DNA of 64,000 bases from Bretschneidera sinensis (lineage: Eukaryota; Streptophyta; Magnoliopsida; Brassicales; Akaniaceae), in assembly GCA_023935145.1 (NCBI GenBank), contig CM043699.1:146682536-146746535 (forward strand). The letters are read 5' to 3'. The first letter of the stretch is position 1. Each line of letters begins with the position of its first letter. The position numbers and the translations under genes were made by a program. Below, one piece after another: positions 11,994 to 22,659 of this stretch. The notes under the pieces are model-generated. The model made no database searches. It had not been told where the DNA came from and saw only the letters and a program-made list of their open reading frames with translations.

Positions 11994-12007
11994 GTATCGC
12001 GATACAA

Positions 12008-12322
12008 GTCGGCTCGGTTAAGGTACCAGTCGATTGGGTCATTCATATTTTGATAACAGTGTGACATACCAGTCGATTGGATCAGGATACCAGTTGACTA
12101 TGTAATCTAGCAGTGAGATACCAGTCGACTGGGTGTCCCTTACCAGTCGACTGGGGTGTCAAGCAAAAATTTAAATTTTTGGCTCCAAGCTTCTCGTTTG
12201 AAACTAGTCGATTGGTTTCTTTGAACTAGTCGACTGGTAAAATGGGCAGTGAGGTACCAGTCGACTGGGTAACTAGACAGAAGGATACTAGTCGACTGTA
12301 TGAAGATACTAGTCGACTAGGG
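12008..12322. repeat. internal GTCGAC palindrome array
   Basis: About ten copies of (A)CCAGTCGACTGG or one- to two-base variants such as ACTAGTCGACTAG occur in 315 bp with irregular spacing. Each copy is a self-complementary 10-14-mer. A related array lies in the 5' LTR (18388-18570). Confidence 0.9.
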
Positions 12323-12470
12323 CCTTTACAAAACATAAAATTTTGAGCTCCAACTTGAAATATTAGCACAAAATAGCTTATCTATGCCATCTTGAGTGAG
12401 AGATATATTAAATAAAAGTTAATACTCATTTATTATATGTAAAATATGCATATGATGAATGTTGATGCAA

Positions 12471-14000
12471 TCAAACATATATTTTATCATAGTTTTTCAA
12501 GCCCATTAATAGTCTAGTCTTGCTAAATCTGTCTTCATTCAATGGCTTAGTAAGAATGTCTGTTATTTGGTCCTCTGAAGGTATGAATTCTAATCTAATA
12601 TCACCCTTTTGAGTATGGTCTCTTATGAAGTGATGTCTTATTTCTTTGTGTTTGGTTCTAGAATGCTGAATAGAGTTTTTGATCAAGTTGATAGCTCTCT
12701 AAAGTTCATGTCGTAGTCTTCTAATTATTGTTTCATCCACAACACTTGTGCACAACAACTTCAGGCTACTACATATTCCGCTTCGGTGGTTGATAGCGCA
12801 ACCAAATTTTGTTTCTTAGAAAACCAAGAGATTAACATTGCACCTAAAAATTGGTGTATTCCACTAGTGTTTTTTCTATCTAGCATACAACCTGCAAAAT
12901 CAACATCTGAATATCCTACAAGCTCAAAAGTTGATTTTCTAGAGTACCGTAACCCTAGGTTTTGAGTCTCTTGTAGATATCTAAATATTATTTTTATTGC
13001 AATTATATGTGATTCCTTATGATTAGCTTGAAATCTAGCACACATGCATACATTGAACATTATAAGGTCTACTTGCAGTTAGATAAAGTAAAACTCTTAT
13101 CATACTTATATAAGTTTTAGTATCTACACACTTATCTTCCTCATCTAGGTTAAGTTTTGTAGAAGTACTCATAAGGGTGCCAATTGACTTTAAGCTTTCC
13201 ATCCCAAACCTCTTTAATAGGTCTTTATTGTACTTTGATTAATTGATGTAGATGCTTTCTTTCAATTATATGATTTGAAGTCCAAGAAAGTAGGTAAGTT
13301 CTCCCATCATGCTCATTTTAAATTCACCTTGCATACACTTAAAAAACTCTTGACACATAGATTCATTAGTAGTACCAAATATAATATCATCAACATATAT
13401 TTGGACTAGTAGTGTGTCATTTTTTGTGAGTTTTTGTGAAGAGAGTTGTGTCCATTTTTCCTCTTGTAAAACCGTTTTCAAGCAAAAACTTACTTAGTCT
13501 TTCATGCCATGCTCTTGGAGCTTGCTTCAACCCATAGAGAGCTTTAGAAAGCTTATATACATGGTTTGGAAAACTATGATTTTTAAACCCAAGAGGTTGC
13601 TCAACATACACCTCTTCTTCTATAAAACCATTTAAAAAGACACTTTTTACATCCATTTGAAATAGCTTAAATTTATTAAAGCATGCAAATGCCAATAACA
13701 TTCGAATGGCTTTTAATCTAGCTACGGGGGCACAAGTCTCATCAAAATCTATTCATTTTTCTTAAATATATTCCATAGCAACTAGTCTAGCCTTGTTCCT
13801 AGTTACTATTCTATTTTCATCCATTTTATTTCTATATTCCCATTTAGTTCCTATTATAGTGTGATTCTTTGGTCTAGGAACTAGATTATATACTTTATTT
13901 CTTTCAAATTGATTTAATTCTTCTTGCATAGCATTTATACAATCAATGTCTTTTTCAACTTCTACAAAAGTCTTAGGTTCTACTTGAGATAAAAAAAACT
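12471..14000 (-). pseudogene. Copia reverse transcriptase and RNase H, frameshifted
   Basis: From 14000: an N-terminal block EELNQFERNKVYNLVP and IIGTKWEYRNK, then FDETCAPVARLKAIRM (about 13765-13700), FQMDVKSVFLNG, YKLSKALYGLKQAPRAW (13701-13417), and the catalytic YVDDIIF (13481-13266). RNase H follows with GYSDVDFAG (13060-12761) and AEYVVA, ending with the SIRE-like tail PLNEDRFSKTR near 12520 and a stop at 12471. The pieces lie in different frames, separated by stops and indels, so no functional polyprotein remains, but the YVDD and RNase H Asp residues are present. Confidence 0.85.
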
Positions 14001-14122
14001 ACACAATTACAAATATTTCTAATAGAGGAACAAGTTCTTACCCCTTGTGAAGGATCACCAATCACTTGATCGATTGGATGATAATTCACATACCTCCAAT
14101 CTTTGGGAAGACTATCCTCTTA

Positions 14123-15160
14123 TTAACTTGTAGATGGTTGATGAAGATTGACAGCTTCTACCTCTTGACTTGTTTGAGGTTGGCTTTCCTTCGGGTCAAC
14201 AATGGGAGTAGGTGTTTCCATTCTTGGAATAAAATCTGCATCATCATTAAACGAAACTACCCTACTGTTAATTGGGTTAAACTCGTCAAAGGTTACATGT
14301 ACGTATTCTTCAACCACTAGAGTTCTTTTGTTAAAGACTGTATAAGCTTTACTAAAGATTGAATATCCTAAGAATATCCCTTCATTGGTCTTTGAAACTA
14401 AATTAGTTTTATTTTTATTTTGGATGAAGCACTTGCAACCAAAAGCACAAAAATAAGAGATATTAGGCTTTCTGCCTTTCCATAGCTCATATGGGGTTTT
14501 GTCAAGCATAGGCCTAATGAAAACTCTATTTAAAACATAGTTAGAAGTGTTTACGGCTTTTGCCCAAAAGTATTTTGGCAAACTACTTTCACAAAACATT
14601 GTTCTAGTAAATTCTTGTAGAACTCTATTTTTCCTCTCAACAACTCCATTTTGTTGAGGAGTTCTAGGTGCTGAAAAGTTGTGATCAATTCCATTTTCAT
14701 CACCAAATTTTGAAAAATTTTGGTTTTCAAATTCTTTTCCATGATCACTTCTAATACTTGAAATAGAAATACATTTTTCTTTTTGAACGATTTTACAAAA
14801 GTTCACAAATCCTTTGTATGCTTTATCCTTGTAAGCAATAAAAATAACAAAGGTATATCTTAAATAATCATCAACAATAACAAGAGTGTATTGATGGCCA
14901 CTTAGACTAATAGTACTTATTGGACCAAACAAGTCCATATGCAAAAGTTCAAATGGTCTAGAAGTTGAGATTATATTTTTTGATTTAAAAGAAATTCTTG
15001 TTTGCTTTCCCACTTAACAAGCATCACACACCTTTTCTTTTTCAAATTTGTTATTTGGATGTCCAATGACTAAATCTTTTCTTGAAATGATTTTAAGCAA
15101 ATCCGTGTTCACATGGCCATGTCTTCTATGCCATAGCCATAGATTTTCACTAAAAGCGGG
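14123..15160 (-). pseudogene. Copia integrase, largely open
   Basis: An 891-base open frame (15013-14123) holds the catalytic core: HMDLFGPIS with the first Asp, SIRSDHGKEFEN with the second Asp, and QQNGVVERKNR with the Glu, so the D,D(35)E triad is intact. Upstream (15140-15014, other frame) is the GAG-pre-integrase zinc region, LWHRRHGHVNTD..., ending in CDAC, with a stop just before the open frame. The C-terminal part includes ELWKGRKPNISYFCAFGCK and EGIFLGYS, typical of Copia integrases. The enzyme would join element cDNA to chromosomal DNA. Confidence 0.85.
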
Positions 15161-15249
15161 AAAACATTTTTCATTTTCTGAGTGCAAAGATTTTAAAACA
15201 ACTATATAAACATTTTCATTTCTATGGCTAACAAACTTGATCTTGTTAC

Positions 15250-15560
15250 TTTTGATATTTATAACTAGACAATGAGAGGTTTTAAATATGACTTAGTTTC
15301 CTTTGTCACATAATTAACTAATACTAAGCAAATTTGGCTTAAAGCCTTGCATATATAACACATGATCAATAGTTAAGAAATCATTGCCAACTTTGCCATG
15401 CCCAGTGATCTTTATCTCTGTATTGTCTCCGATGGTGACGTGTCCATCATCCCTTAGAGTTAGCTTTTTAAACATGCTTTGATCACCAATCATGTGCTTC
15501 GAGCATCCACTATCAAGGTACCAATAATTATCTTTTTCCTTGGTGTGGAGACATATCTAC
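15250..15560 (-). pseudogene. Copia aspartic protease remnant
   Basis: The minus strand contains YLDSGCSKHMIGD (about 15530-15480), the Copia protease active site D-S-G with the usual SKHMTG-like extension, followed by VTIGDN and IDHVLYM..F.PNLLSIS blocks. Stops and frame changes follow, so it is dead. It sits between gag and integrase as expected. Confidence 0.8.
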
Positions 15561-15652
15561 ATTACACAAGGATATATAATTGCACTTTTAAGTACCCAAA
15601 ATTTCTTGGGTCCTTTGGGGTTAGTCCTAGAAAATATGGTTCCTTTCGAGAC

Positions 15653-17682
15653 CTATACTTTCTTAACATTATAAGGTGCTCTATAATTATAGACATGTTG
15701 ATGATGCATAATCCTAGGATAATAGCTATTAAAGTTTCTAAGATTTCTTAATTGTGCGTGCCTATAGTTCCTTGGATAAGCAATCCTAGAATACATGTTT
15801 CTATTATGAAAATTATGAACATGCATGTTATCTCTAGGAGTGGTATAATGGTGATTTCTAGGATATGCTCTTATAGCATTATGAACATGCATACTATCTC
15901 TAGGATGCACATGATGGTAATTTCTAGGACGTCCACTTTTACCATGCAAGTTATGAGCATACACATTATCTCTAGGATATGCATGATGATAATTCATAGG
16001 ATGTGTATTTCTAGTATGTGCATTCCTTGAATGATTATTCATAGCATTTGGATTTCTTGAGTGAGCATACATAAATGCATGAGTATTTCTAGGATGATTA
16101 CCTCTAGTATATGCATTAGAATTTAAATTTGCATTCTTAGACCTACTAGCATATATTAAATGAGTACTTTTAATCTTGCTATTGGTCTTAAAAGTGGAGG
16201 CTTCATTCATACATGTTGTTTTCATGAACAAAGTATCTTTTGACTTTTGCTTACCTAATGGAGAATAACCCAAGCTGAATTTTCCTTCATTTAACCTTTT
16301 GGCTAGATAACACTTCATCTAGCTTTTCTTTTCCAAGCAGTCTAGATATGGTGCTATTCAATTCAATTATTTTCTTCTTTAAAATTTCATTTTCATTTTT
16401 TAGAAAATTTTGTGAAGAGTCATAAAACATGAAATATAGTTTTTATTTTTCTTCGTTTAAGCCTTCCATCTCTTTAGAAAGAGATGAGACTTACATTTTT
16501 AGAATCATATACCTAGAATCGAATTTCTTCAATTCTTTATGCATTTCATTTATAACCTCAATTAACTCTTCACTACTACTAACAATGTTATTATTATTAG
16601 AAGGGGAATAAATTGATAGCTCATTTTCATTGTCGATTTCCATCAAGCATAGGTTGGCAATCTCCTCGTATCCAACTTCATTGTCCAAAGTTTCTTCCTC
16701 TTCATCATCACTCCATGTGGTTGCAATCATGGCCTTCTTTTTGAAGCTTTTATAAGGTTTGCTTATTGTTGGACAATCGGCCTTGATGTGATTGGGCTTC
16801 TTGCAACCAAAACACACAAGAGGTTCCCTTTTTGGTGTGGATTTCCTTGTGTAAGGTTTCATGCTTTTTTTCAAGAACTTGTGAAACCTTTTGATGATTA
16901 AAGCCATCTCACCATCTTCTTCGCTGCTCTCATCATCTTCTTCCTTCTCTTCCTCTTTATTGCTTATAGAGACCTTGAAAGCAATTATCTTTTTCTTCTT
17001 CTCATCATCATTGACAATGTGATTCATTTCCTCCATCTCATATGTCAATAGTGATCCGAGAAGTGTTTCGACATCAAGTTTGTTGAGATCTTTGTCCTCC
17101 GTGATGGCCGTCTTCTTTGCTTTCTAAGTGGATGGCAAACACCTTAAGATCTTCCTCATTAGTTCAAACTCCTCAATATTTCTACCAATAAGATTTAAGC
17201 CATTAACAATAGTGGTGAAACGTGAGTGCATTTGAGAAATTGTTTCGTTAGGTGACATTTTGAAAGATTCATACTCGGATACTAGCATATAGATTTTTTT
17301 ATTTTTTAACTTCGCTAGTGCCCTCATATGTAACTTGTAGTTTATCCCAAATCTCCTTAGCTGAAACACATGCAGAAACTTTATTATACTCAGAAATATC
17401 TAAGGCACAATGTAAAATACTAGTGGCTCTACTATTTAGAGACATCATTCTACAATCCTCTTCATTGAACTCAATTTTGAGTTTAGGCATTATATGATTG
17501 ATTTCTCCAACAGTTATTTCCTTTGTAGGAATGTCAGATCCTTCCTCAATGACTCTTCATAGATTATAATCTTTTCCTTCGACAAAGATTTTCATTCTAT
17601 TTTTTCAGTCGTTATAGTTGGAGGCATTGAACAAAGGAGACCTAGTATAGGAATGCCCTTCGATATAGCTATTTGATGCCAT
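15653..17682 (-). pseudogene. SIRE-type Copia gag, broken
   Basis: ATG at 17682 starts a frame with FNASNYND, two early stops (one replacing the Trp of the usual NY..WK motif), then the UBN2-type gag core in 17490-17299 (RATSILHCALDISEY, AKEIWDKLQVTYEGT) and 17369-17124. From 17048 to 16491 there is an acidic stretch (EEEKEEDDESSEEDGE) and an intact zinc knuckle, CFGCKKPNHIKADC (CX2CX4HX4C). From 16318 to 15653 the product is Asn/His/Arg/Tyr-rich and made of imperfect repeats of a YPRNxHxxxPRDNMHVHN type. Gag would coat the element RNA. Confidence 0.8.
15700..16110 (-). repeat. coding tandem repeats in SIRE gag C-terminal region
   Basis: On the plus strand the repeats show as recurring 'TCTAGGA(T/G)' and 'CATGCAT/CATAC' words at roughly 45-75-base intervals, encoding (Y/H)PR(N/D)-rich modules on the minus strand. 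They are imperfect and uneven in length, between the zinc knuckle and the protease. Confidence 0.6.
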
Positions 17683-17723
17683 CGAATCAACTCAAGAATT
17701 TTAAGCTTGAAATTGAATAGGAA

Positions 17724-17735
17724 GTTCTGATACCA
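17724..17735 (-). other. primer-binding site (tRNA-iMet) of the SIRE-type element
   Basis: Minus strand TGGTATCAGAAC, one base from the canonical TGGTATCAGAGC, located between the LTR end and the gag ATG at 17682. Confidence 0.85.
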
Positions 17736-18285
17736 ATTATAAACTGAGGTCCAAACCCAAGAGGGAGGTGAATTGGGTTTTTAAAAACTTTTGTTAATTA
17801 ACTTGCAAATTTTTAAACAGTTAAATACAGATAATATGCTTGAAAAATAAAATGAGGTAAACAAGAGAATATGCAAACTCTGTTTATAGTGGTTTGAAAA
17901 TATCGGATTCCTTCCGACCCTACGTCCATTCTCTTCAAGGAACCTCCTTGAAGTAATCTACTAAAACTTTAGTTGTACAACTTCACGGGTGTTGCACAAA
18001 ACTTACAATAATCTCTTCCTCACAGAAGTTACAATCGAAGTGTTTATTCCTAAATACTCTAAGAGTTACACCAACTCTTTTCCTTTACAATAAATTTGAT
18101 TGACTGTAAAGTAAATAGTAGAGAGATAGCAATGAATACTTTTTACAACTGAATAATATCTCTTTTTCAAGAACAAGCTTGAAGAATGGCTGACAATAAA
18201 AAAATTCAAAGCTTTTGAGAATTAATGAGCTATAAGATGAATTGAATGTGCTATCTTCCTTATTTAAATGCTCATTGAAATGAGT

Positions 18286-18292
18286 TTATATA
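18286..18292 (-). promoter_or_regulatory. TATA box of the SIRE LTR
   Basis: The minus strand reads GGTTATATAAACTC, about 95 bases downstream of the last palindrome of the array. Confidence 0.55.
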
Positions 18293-18387
18293 ACCTTGAA
18301 TCAATATGGTCGTTTGACACTGACTTGGTAGGTTTGGGGCATTAAATGGTCAAGTCTCGCATCTCAAACAGTCATATTTTTTAATTA

Positions 18388-18570
18388 TCAGTCGATTGAG
18401 TCCTTGTACTAGTCGACTGTGTCAAGTGAAAAATCTCCACTTTTAGGCTTAAGGAGAGTACTAGTTGACTGAGTCATAGGACCAGTCGACTAGGTCTTCA
18501 AGACCAGTCGACTGGGAACTTACTGTCCCATATCGTAGTCAACTGGTATGTAGACTCAGTCGACTGGGTT
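18388..18570. repeat. GTCGAC palindrome array in the SIRE LTR
   Basis: Seven copies of (C/T)AGTCGACT(G/A)(G) or close variants in 183 bp, the same motif as at 12008-12322. Confidence 0.9.
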
Positions 18571-18884
18571 GTCCTTCAACCTAGTTTTCATGTTTTTAAA
18601 ACAGTTTTTGACTTAGAAACTTTTTGTATTATAGTTTTGTCAAAGTATTTTGCAAATTGAGTCATAGATCAAGCTAAGTAATTGAATTTAGAGATTTACA
18701 GACTGATTCAATTACTTTAGCGCTTATTCTAGATCTTCTATTTTTTTTCTTTTTGTGTCTGAACATGTTGAGTTCTTGCATCTTGTTTCTGAACTGAATG
18801 CTTTTATGGCTTAAAACTTAGATAAAACTGTTAGTGCAATTAGAGTGGCGTTTTGTCATTATTAAAATCAAATATGGGTCAACA

Positions 18885-20700
18885 GAAACCATTCATACTA
18901 TTCCAAGAAAAAGACTCTAGTGAACAAATAAGACCAAATATTTGTTCGGTTCAAGGCATTGAATTTGGTAAAAATGAAGTATTAATGTAAGACTTTGAGT
19001 GTTTAGAAGATATTAGAAAAAGAAATGAATGGTGGTACAAATTTGAGATGGGAAAATTTGATATTTAACATGTATTAAGTAACTGAAAACATTCTTACTT
19101 AAGGATTGTGTTATGGTCAAAGGTTGAGAATATGAAGCAATGGGTATTTTTTAAATATTTTATTGAATTTTGGAAGTTTTTGAAGTAGAACTTGAAAAGA
19201 TAATTTGTGTTTGAACTAATGGTTGAGTTGAGAAACTTTTAGAACTAATTAGTAATATCTTTGAGGACATGATAATCTTAATGCCAATAACACTTTGGTA
19301 TGATAACATAAAAGAATTTCATTGTGGTTTATATTCTTTGAAACTTAGGAATGCATCATATGATATTTGATTTGAATTTATCTTGATGGTAATAGATGAT
19401 TCTTGAAGATAAGTAAATTAGTAGAGATTAAAAGTTATACTAAATAAGTGATATCAGAAGAGAAAAATTATAAAGGTTTTAAATCTTTATGTATTTGGGA
19501 AATATATGGATCAAAATCTGTTATAAAGATTATATGATTAAATTGAGGATGTAAACAGTTAAAATAATTAATTTTTGAAAGGATTGAATGTAAATGGCAT
19601 CAATGATTTGAATTATAAGGAGTTAAACTAGTTATTTTGAAATTATCAGGATTTGATGATTTTATATGGGATTTTTAATGATAAGCACATATATCATTCA
19701 AAAGAGTATAAGAGAGAGATGGTAAACTACTTAGAAGATAAAGTTTGAGGATAGATGAGTTGATGTAGAATTGATGAAGGATGATAAACATTTTTTTAAG
19801 AGTGATTTGGTTGGAGTATGAAATGTGGCAAAAGTGGACATTTCGAAGAGAATATCAAATTTGAAAGTTTTATAGTTGAAAGAGTTGGATACTTACTAAA
19901 GGTTAAATAAATTTTTATGAAGTTCTATTAGATACTTTACTTGAGGATTTAATAGCCACAAAAAGTTGAGGTGATGATTAAGGCAATTGGTGAAGGTATA
20001 TTCTTTAAGAAATTTGAGACTTTGGAGATTGTTTGAGGTCGATAAACATTATAGAAAATGTATCCTTAATGGAAGGAATAAAACCTTAATGTATGTGAAG
20101 TTCTTATTGGTGTATCATGTTTAGACCATACTAGTAGTTGAACACAATTGAAAGTTATCAACTTTTTTTCAGAGTAAGTTTATCATAGTTTGGTGGTGTT
20201 TAGACATGGACTTAGTAACATGGATTGGGGTGAATGATGAAAACATTATGTTTATATATCAGTATTTAAGTTAGGAAAACGAGAAATAAAGATGATTGTT
20301 TATTAACGATAGTGGATATTAGTGGCAATTATGATTTTAAATACGAGATAAAGTTGAATGAACTCTTTTAAATTCTTGGGATTAATTAACTATGATGAAA
20401 AACTATTGATGATAAGTGTGATGATTATTCAAATGAATGTTTCTTGGGAAGATTAAATGACCTTCAAGTTTTCTTAATGTTATGGATACCATGAATGAGA
20501 ATCAGTTAATAATAGATAAGTAGACGGTTGGAGTTTCAAATAGGATGCCAATATATTCTTGTAGCTTAGAGAATGAGTGTTGTTTTAAATGAATAATGCG
20601 TTAAAAAGTCTTTTATGTTACTTAGAATGCAAAAATTGCCGCGGATAAAACCCATTTGATAAAATTGTTATGGGTTACTCAATTCGCCTTGATTTATATT
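18885..20700 (+). pseudogene. decayed Gypsy gag/protease region
   Basis: There is no long frame. Conceptual plus-strand translation shows a zinc-knuckle echo, KCGKSGHFEEN (about 19816-19850), and further on, near 20100-20130 and 20190-20220, segments resembling the protease start (VLIGVSCLDH for the usual DSGATHSF region) and CLDMDLVTW (for ILGMDWL). The order gag-knuckle, protease, 'GMDWL' is what a chromovirus would show. The degree of decay makes the lineage uncertain. The SIRE element at 18884 and below inserted next to or into this sequence. Confidence 0.4.
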
Positions 20701-20790
20701 TTTGTTGATTTATATGAAAAGCATATTTTTACGTAAAGTCAACATTTCTAAAAAATAACAGAATAGCTTTAGACCTCACTTGACGGTGAT

Positions 20791-21023
20791 GATCTACTAT
20801 CAACTAGGCTTTTCTATGGCTTAATAAAAGACAATTTATAATCATTTGAGCAAGCAATTTAACTTTTGAAAGTAAAAAAAGACATTGTCATAAAGAGCAA
20901 ATTAATGATCTACTATCAACTAGGCTTTTCTATGGCTTAATAAAAGACAATTTATAATCATTTGAGCAACCAATTTAACTTTTGAAAGTAAAAGACGACA
21001 TTGTCATAAATAGCAAATTAATG
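20791..21023. repeat. 116-bp tandem duplication
   Basis: 20791-20906 (starting GATCTACTATCAACTAGGC) is repeated at 20907-21023 with only a few base differences, for example AGCAAGC versus AGCAACC and AAAAAAGAC versus AAAGACGAC. It lies just downstream of the 3' end of the UNC93-like gene. Confidence 0.95.
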
Positions 21024-21103
21024 AGGTATCAAAATACAAAGCTAGTGAATAGGGATTGATTTTCTCCCTTGTGTTCTTTTTCTTCACGGTGCCGTTATTA
21101 CAT

Positions 21104-22597
21104 TTAACTTAATTTTTCATTTGATAAGCATATACGACACAAATGGAATTTCAAACACATGAACACCATGGCAGTTCCTTCTGCTTTAATGTCATCCTTG
21201 ACAGCCAAGAAAACAAGAAGTACTAACAACGGATAACTTACTGTGGTGAGCAACCAATTGACGATCAATTGGCACATTAACGGAACTTTGTGCATAACAA
21301 CTTGCCAAGCAACGGCGGCTCCTGCACTTTGCACTCCTTTATAAAATCCACTGTACCTACAATTTGTAAGATATGCAAATTAATAAATGTACTGAAATCT
21401 ATGTATTGAAAAGTCCTCGATCAATTACCTGCTGAGGGTCTCAGAATCATCGGCCAAGGCCCCAATTACCCAGTAAATCGTGCTCTGGAACATGGCATCA
21501 AGCAAGCCATAGCTAAAGTACAAACAAAAAGGTCCAGCGAAATCAGTACCAGATTCCTTGAAATCAAGCTTCTCCTCCGGAGTCGGTAGATCATGGAATG
21601 AATAAGTAAGCTGATTTGAAAGTCCACCAGCCTAAATTGCAGGGCCAAGCAGCACAACAGCCCCGATCCCTACGAACTCCCTGGTCCTCCTACTCCTAAA
21701 ACTGAAATCCAAAACGTAACCGATCCCAACGGAACCCAACATCTTAGCTCCCCAATAGAAGACATTGTTAAACCCTCTTGTTCTGAGATTAAAGAAGCCA
21801 TTGACATTGTTGAACTGGTAGTTGTAGAAGAAATTGCTAGCCCAGGCAGCAGGGGAAATGAGGAGCATCTTCCAATTCAAGAAGAGCTTGAGAATCTCGA
21901 CAGCCTCCGTGGATACATGAGCGTACTTGATATTGGTACAACGAGTTCCGTCATCATGGACGACACGGTTGGGCAGAAGAATTGCAAGAGAAATGAGAAC
22001 TCTGGCGGACATGAAGCACATGAATCTGATGTAAGTGGCATCATTGACGAAAATGGCTTCTCTTTGATGGTAATTTAGGATGAAAGGGATGAGACCACCA
22101 ACGATGCCTCCCATGTTAAAGATACTCCAGAAGAGGGATATGTAGGTTCTCTTACGATTCAGGGGTGGGTAAGAGGTCATAATGGCCCTCTCTTCGGCCC
22201 AGAGAAGACCTGCCCCGACGCCCAGGAGAGTACCGGCTATAATAGCAAAGTTCTGTTGTTGGTGGTGATTGTAATAGAGGAAGGAGGCAACATAGAGTAA
22301 GTAGGTGGAGCAATCGACAGCCAAGGTGAGACGGGGACCGAGGACGTTGTAGATTCCACCACCAAGAATGCCAAAGATGGAGAAAGTGGTATAGAGGGAT
22401 GTGTTAGCGTTACTGGTGGCGGTAGGGTCTACCTGTCCACCTCCCCCCATCCCCAAGAGAGCATTGAACATGCCTGGGCAACAAAAGCAAACCAGACCCA
22501 TCAAGCTCACTTGGACCAAAGGAGAGTTGAATCTAAAGATTCCTTTGCTAGGCAATTCACTCCCTTTACCTTTTTCTTGATCTCCTCCCATTGTCAT
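21104..22597 (-). pseudogene. UNC93-like transmembrane protein gene with one premature stop
   Basis: Two exons on the minus strand: 22597-21429 and 21356-21104, separated by a 72-bp GT-AG intron (21428-21357); together they would encode 473 residues. The product matches plant UNC93-like proteins (major facilitator fold, DUF895/UNC93 family): SPLVQVSLMGLVCFCCPGMFNAL near the start, GGGGQVDPTA, YNVLGPRLTL, GAGLLWA, SYPP..RK.TYI, SPAAWASNFFY.YQFNNVNG and RGFNNVFYWGA. About 11-12 hydrophobic helices are present. Family members are thought to be transporters or channel-associated proteins; the substrate is not established. Codon 322 is TAG (21632-21634) where relatives have Trp; the frame continues undisturbed afterwards. 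Several positions that I believe are normally Gly hold Arg or Glu (AEERA, RKRTY, YIRF). A recent pseudogene is likely; a truncated 321-residue product is possible. Confidence 0.85.
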
Positions 22598-22645
22598 GAT
22601 TCACTCAATTCAACTCTATATTGCACTTTGCTATGCCTACAACCG

Positions 22646-22653
22646 TATATAAT
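22646..22653 (-). promoter_or_regulatory. candidate TATA box of the UNC93-like gene
   Basis: The minus strand reads CATTATATACGG about 50 bases upstream of the ATG at 22597, which would leave a very short 5' UTR. Confidence 0.35.
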
Positions 22654-22659
22654 GACTTG

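Larger units (their letters stand above)
11596..18884 (-). mobile_element. SIRE-type Ty1/Copia retrotransposon, 3' end missing
   Basis: Minus-strand order: 5' LTR (18884-about 17745), tRNA-iMet primer-binding site, gag with zinc knuckle (17682-15653), protease (about 15560-15250), integrase (about 15160-14123), reverse transcriptase plus RNase H (about 14000-12471), then a long spacer with GTCGAC palindromes and a third ORF (11780-11596) cut by the Athila LTR. The PR-IN-RT-RH order defines Copia. The long gag, the extra ORF after pol and the palindromic repeats are features of the Sirevirus lineage. The 3' LTR is not in the window. Confidence 0.85.
17745..18884 (-). repeat. 5' LTR of the SIRE-type element
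   Basis: Starts TGTTGACCCATATTTG at 18884 and ends near CCTCA at about 17745, a few bases before the primer-binding site. It includes the GTCGAC palindrome array (18388-18570) and a TATA box (plus 18286-18292). Confidence 0.75.
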
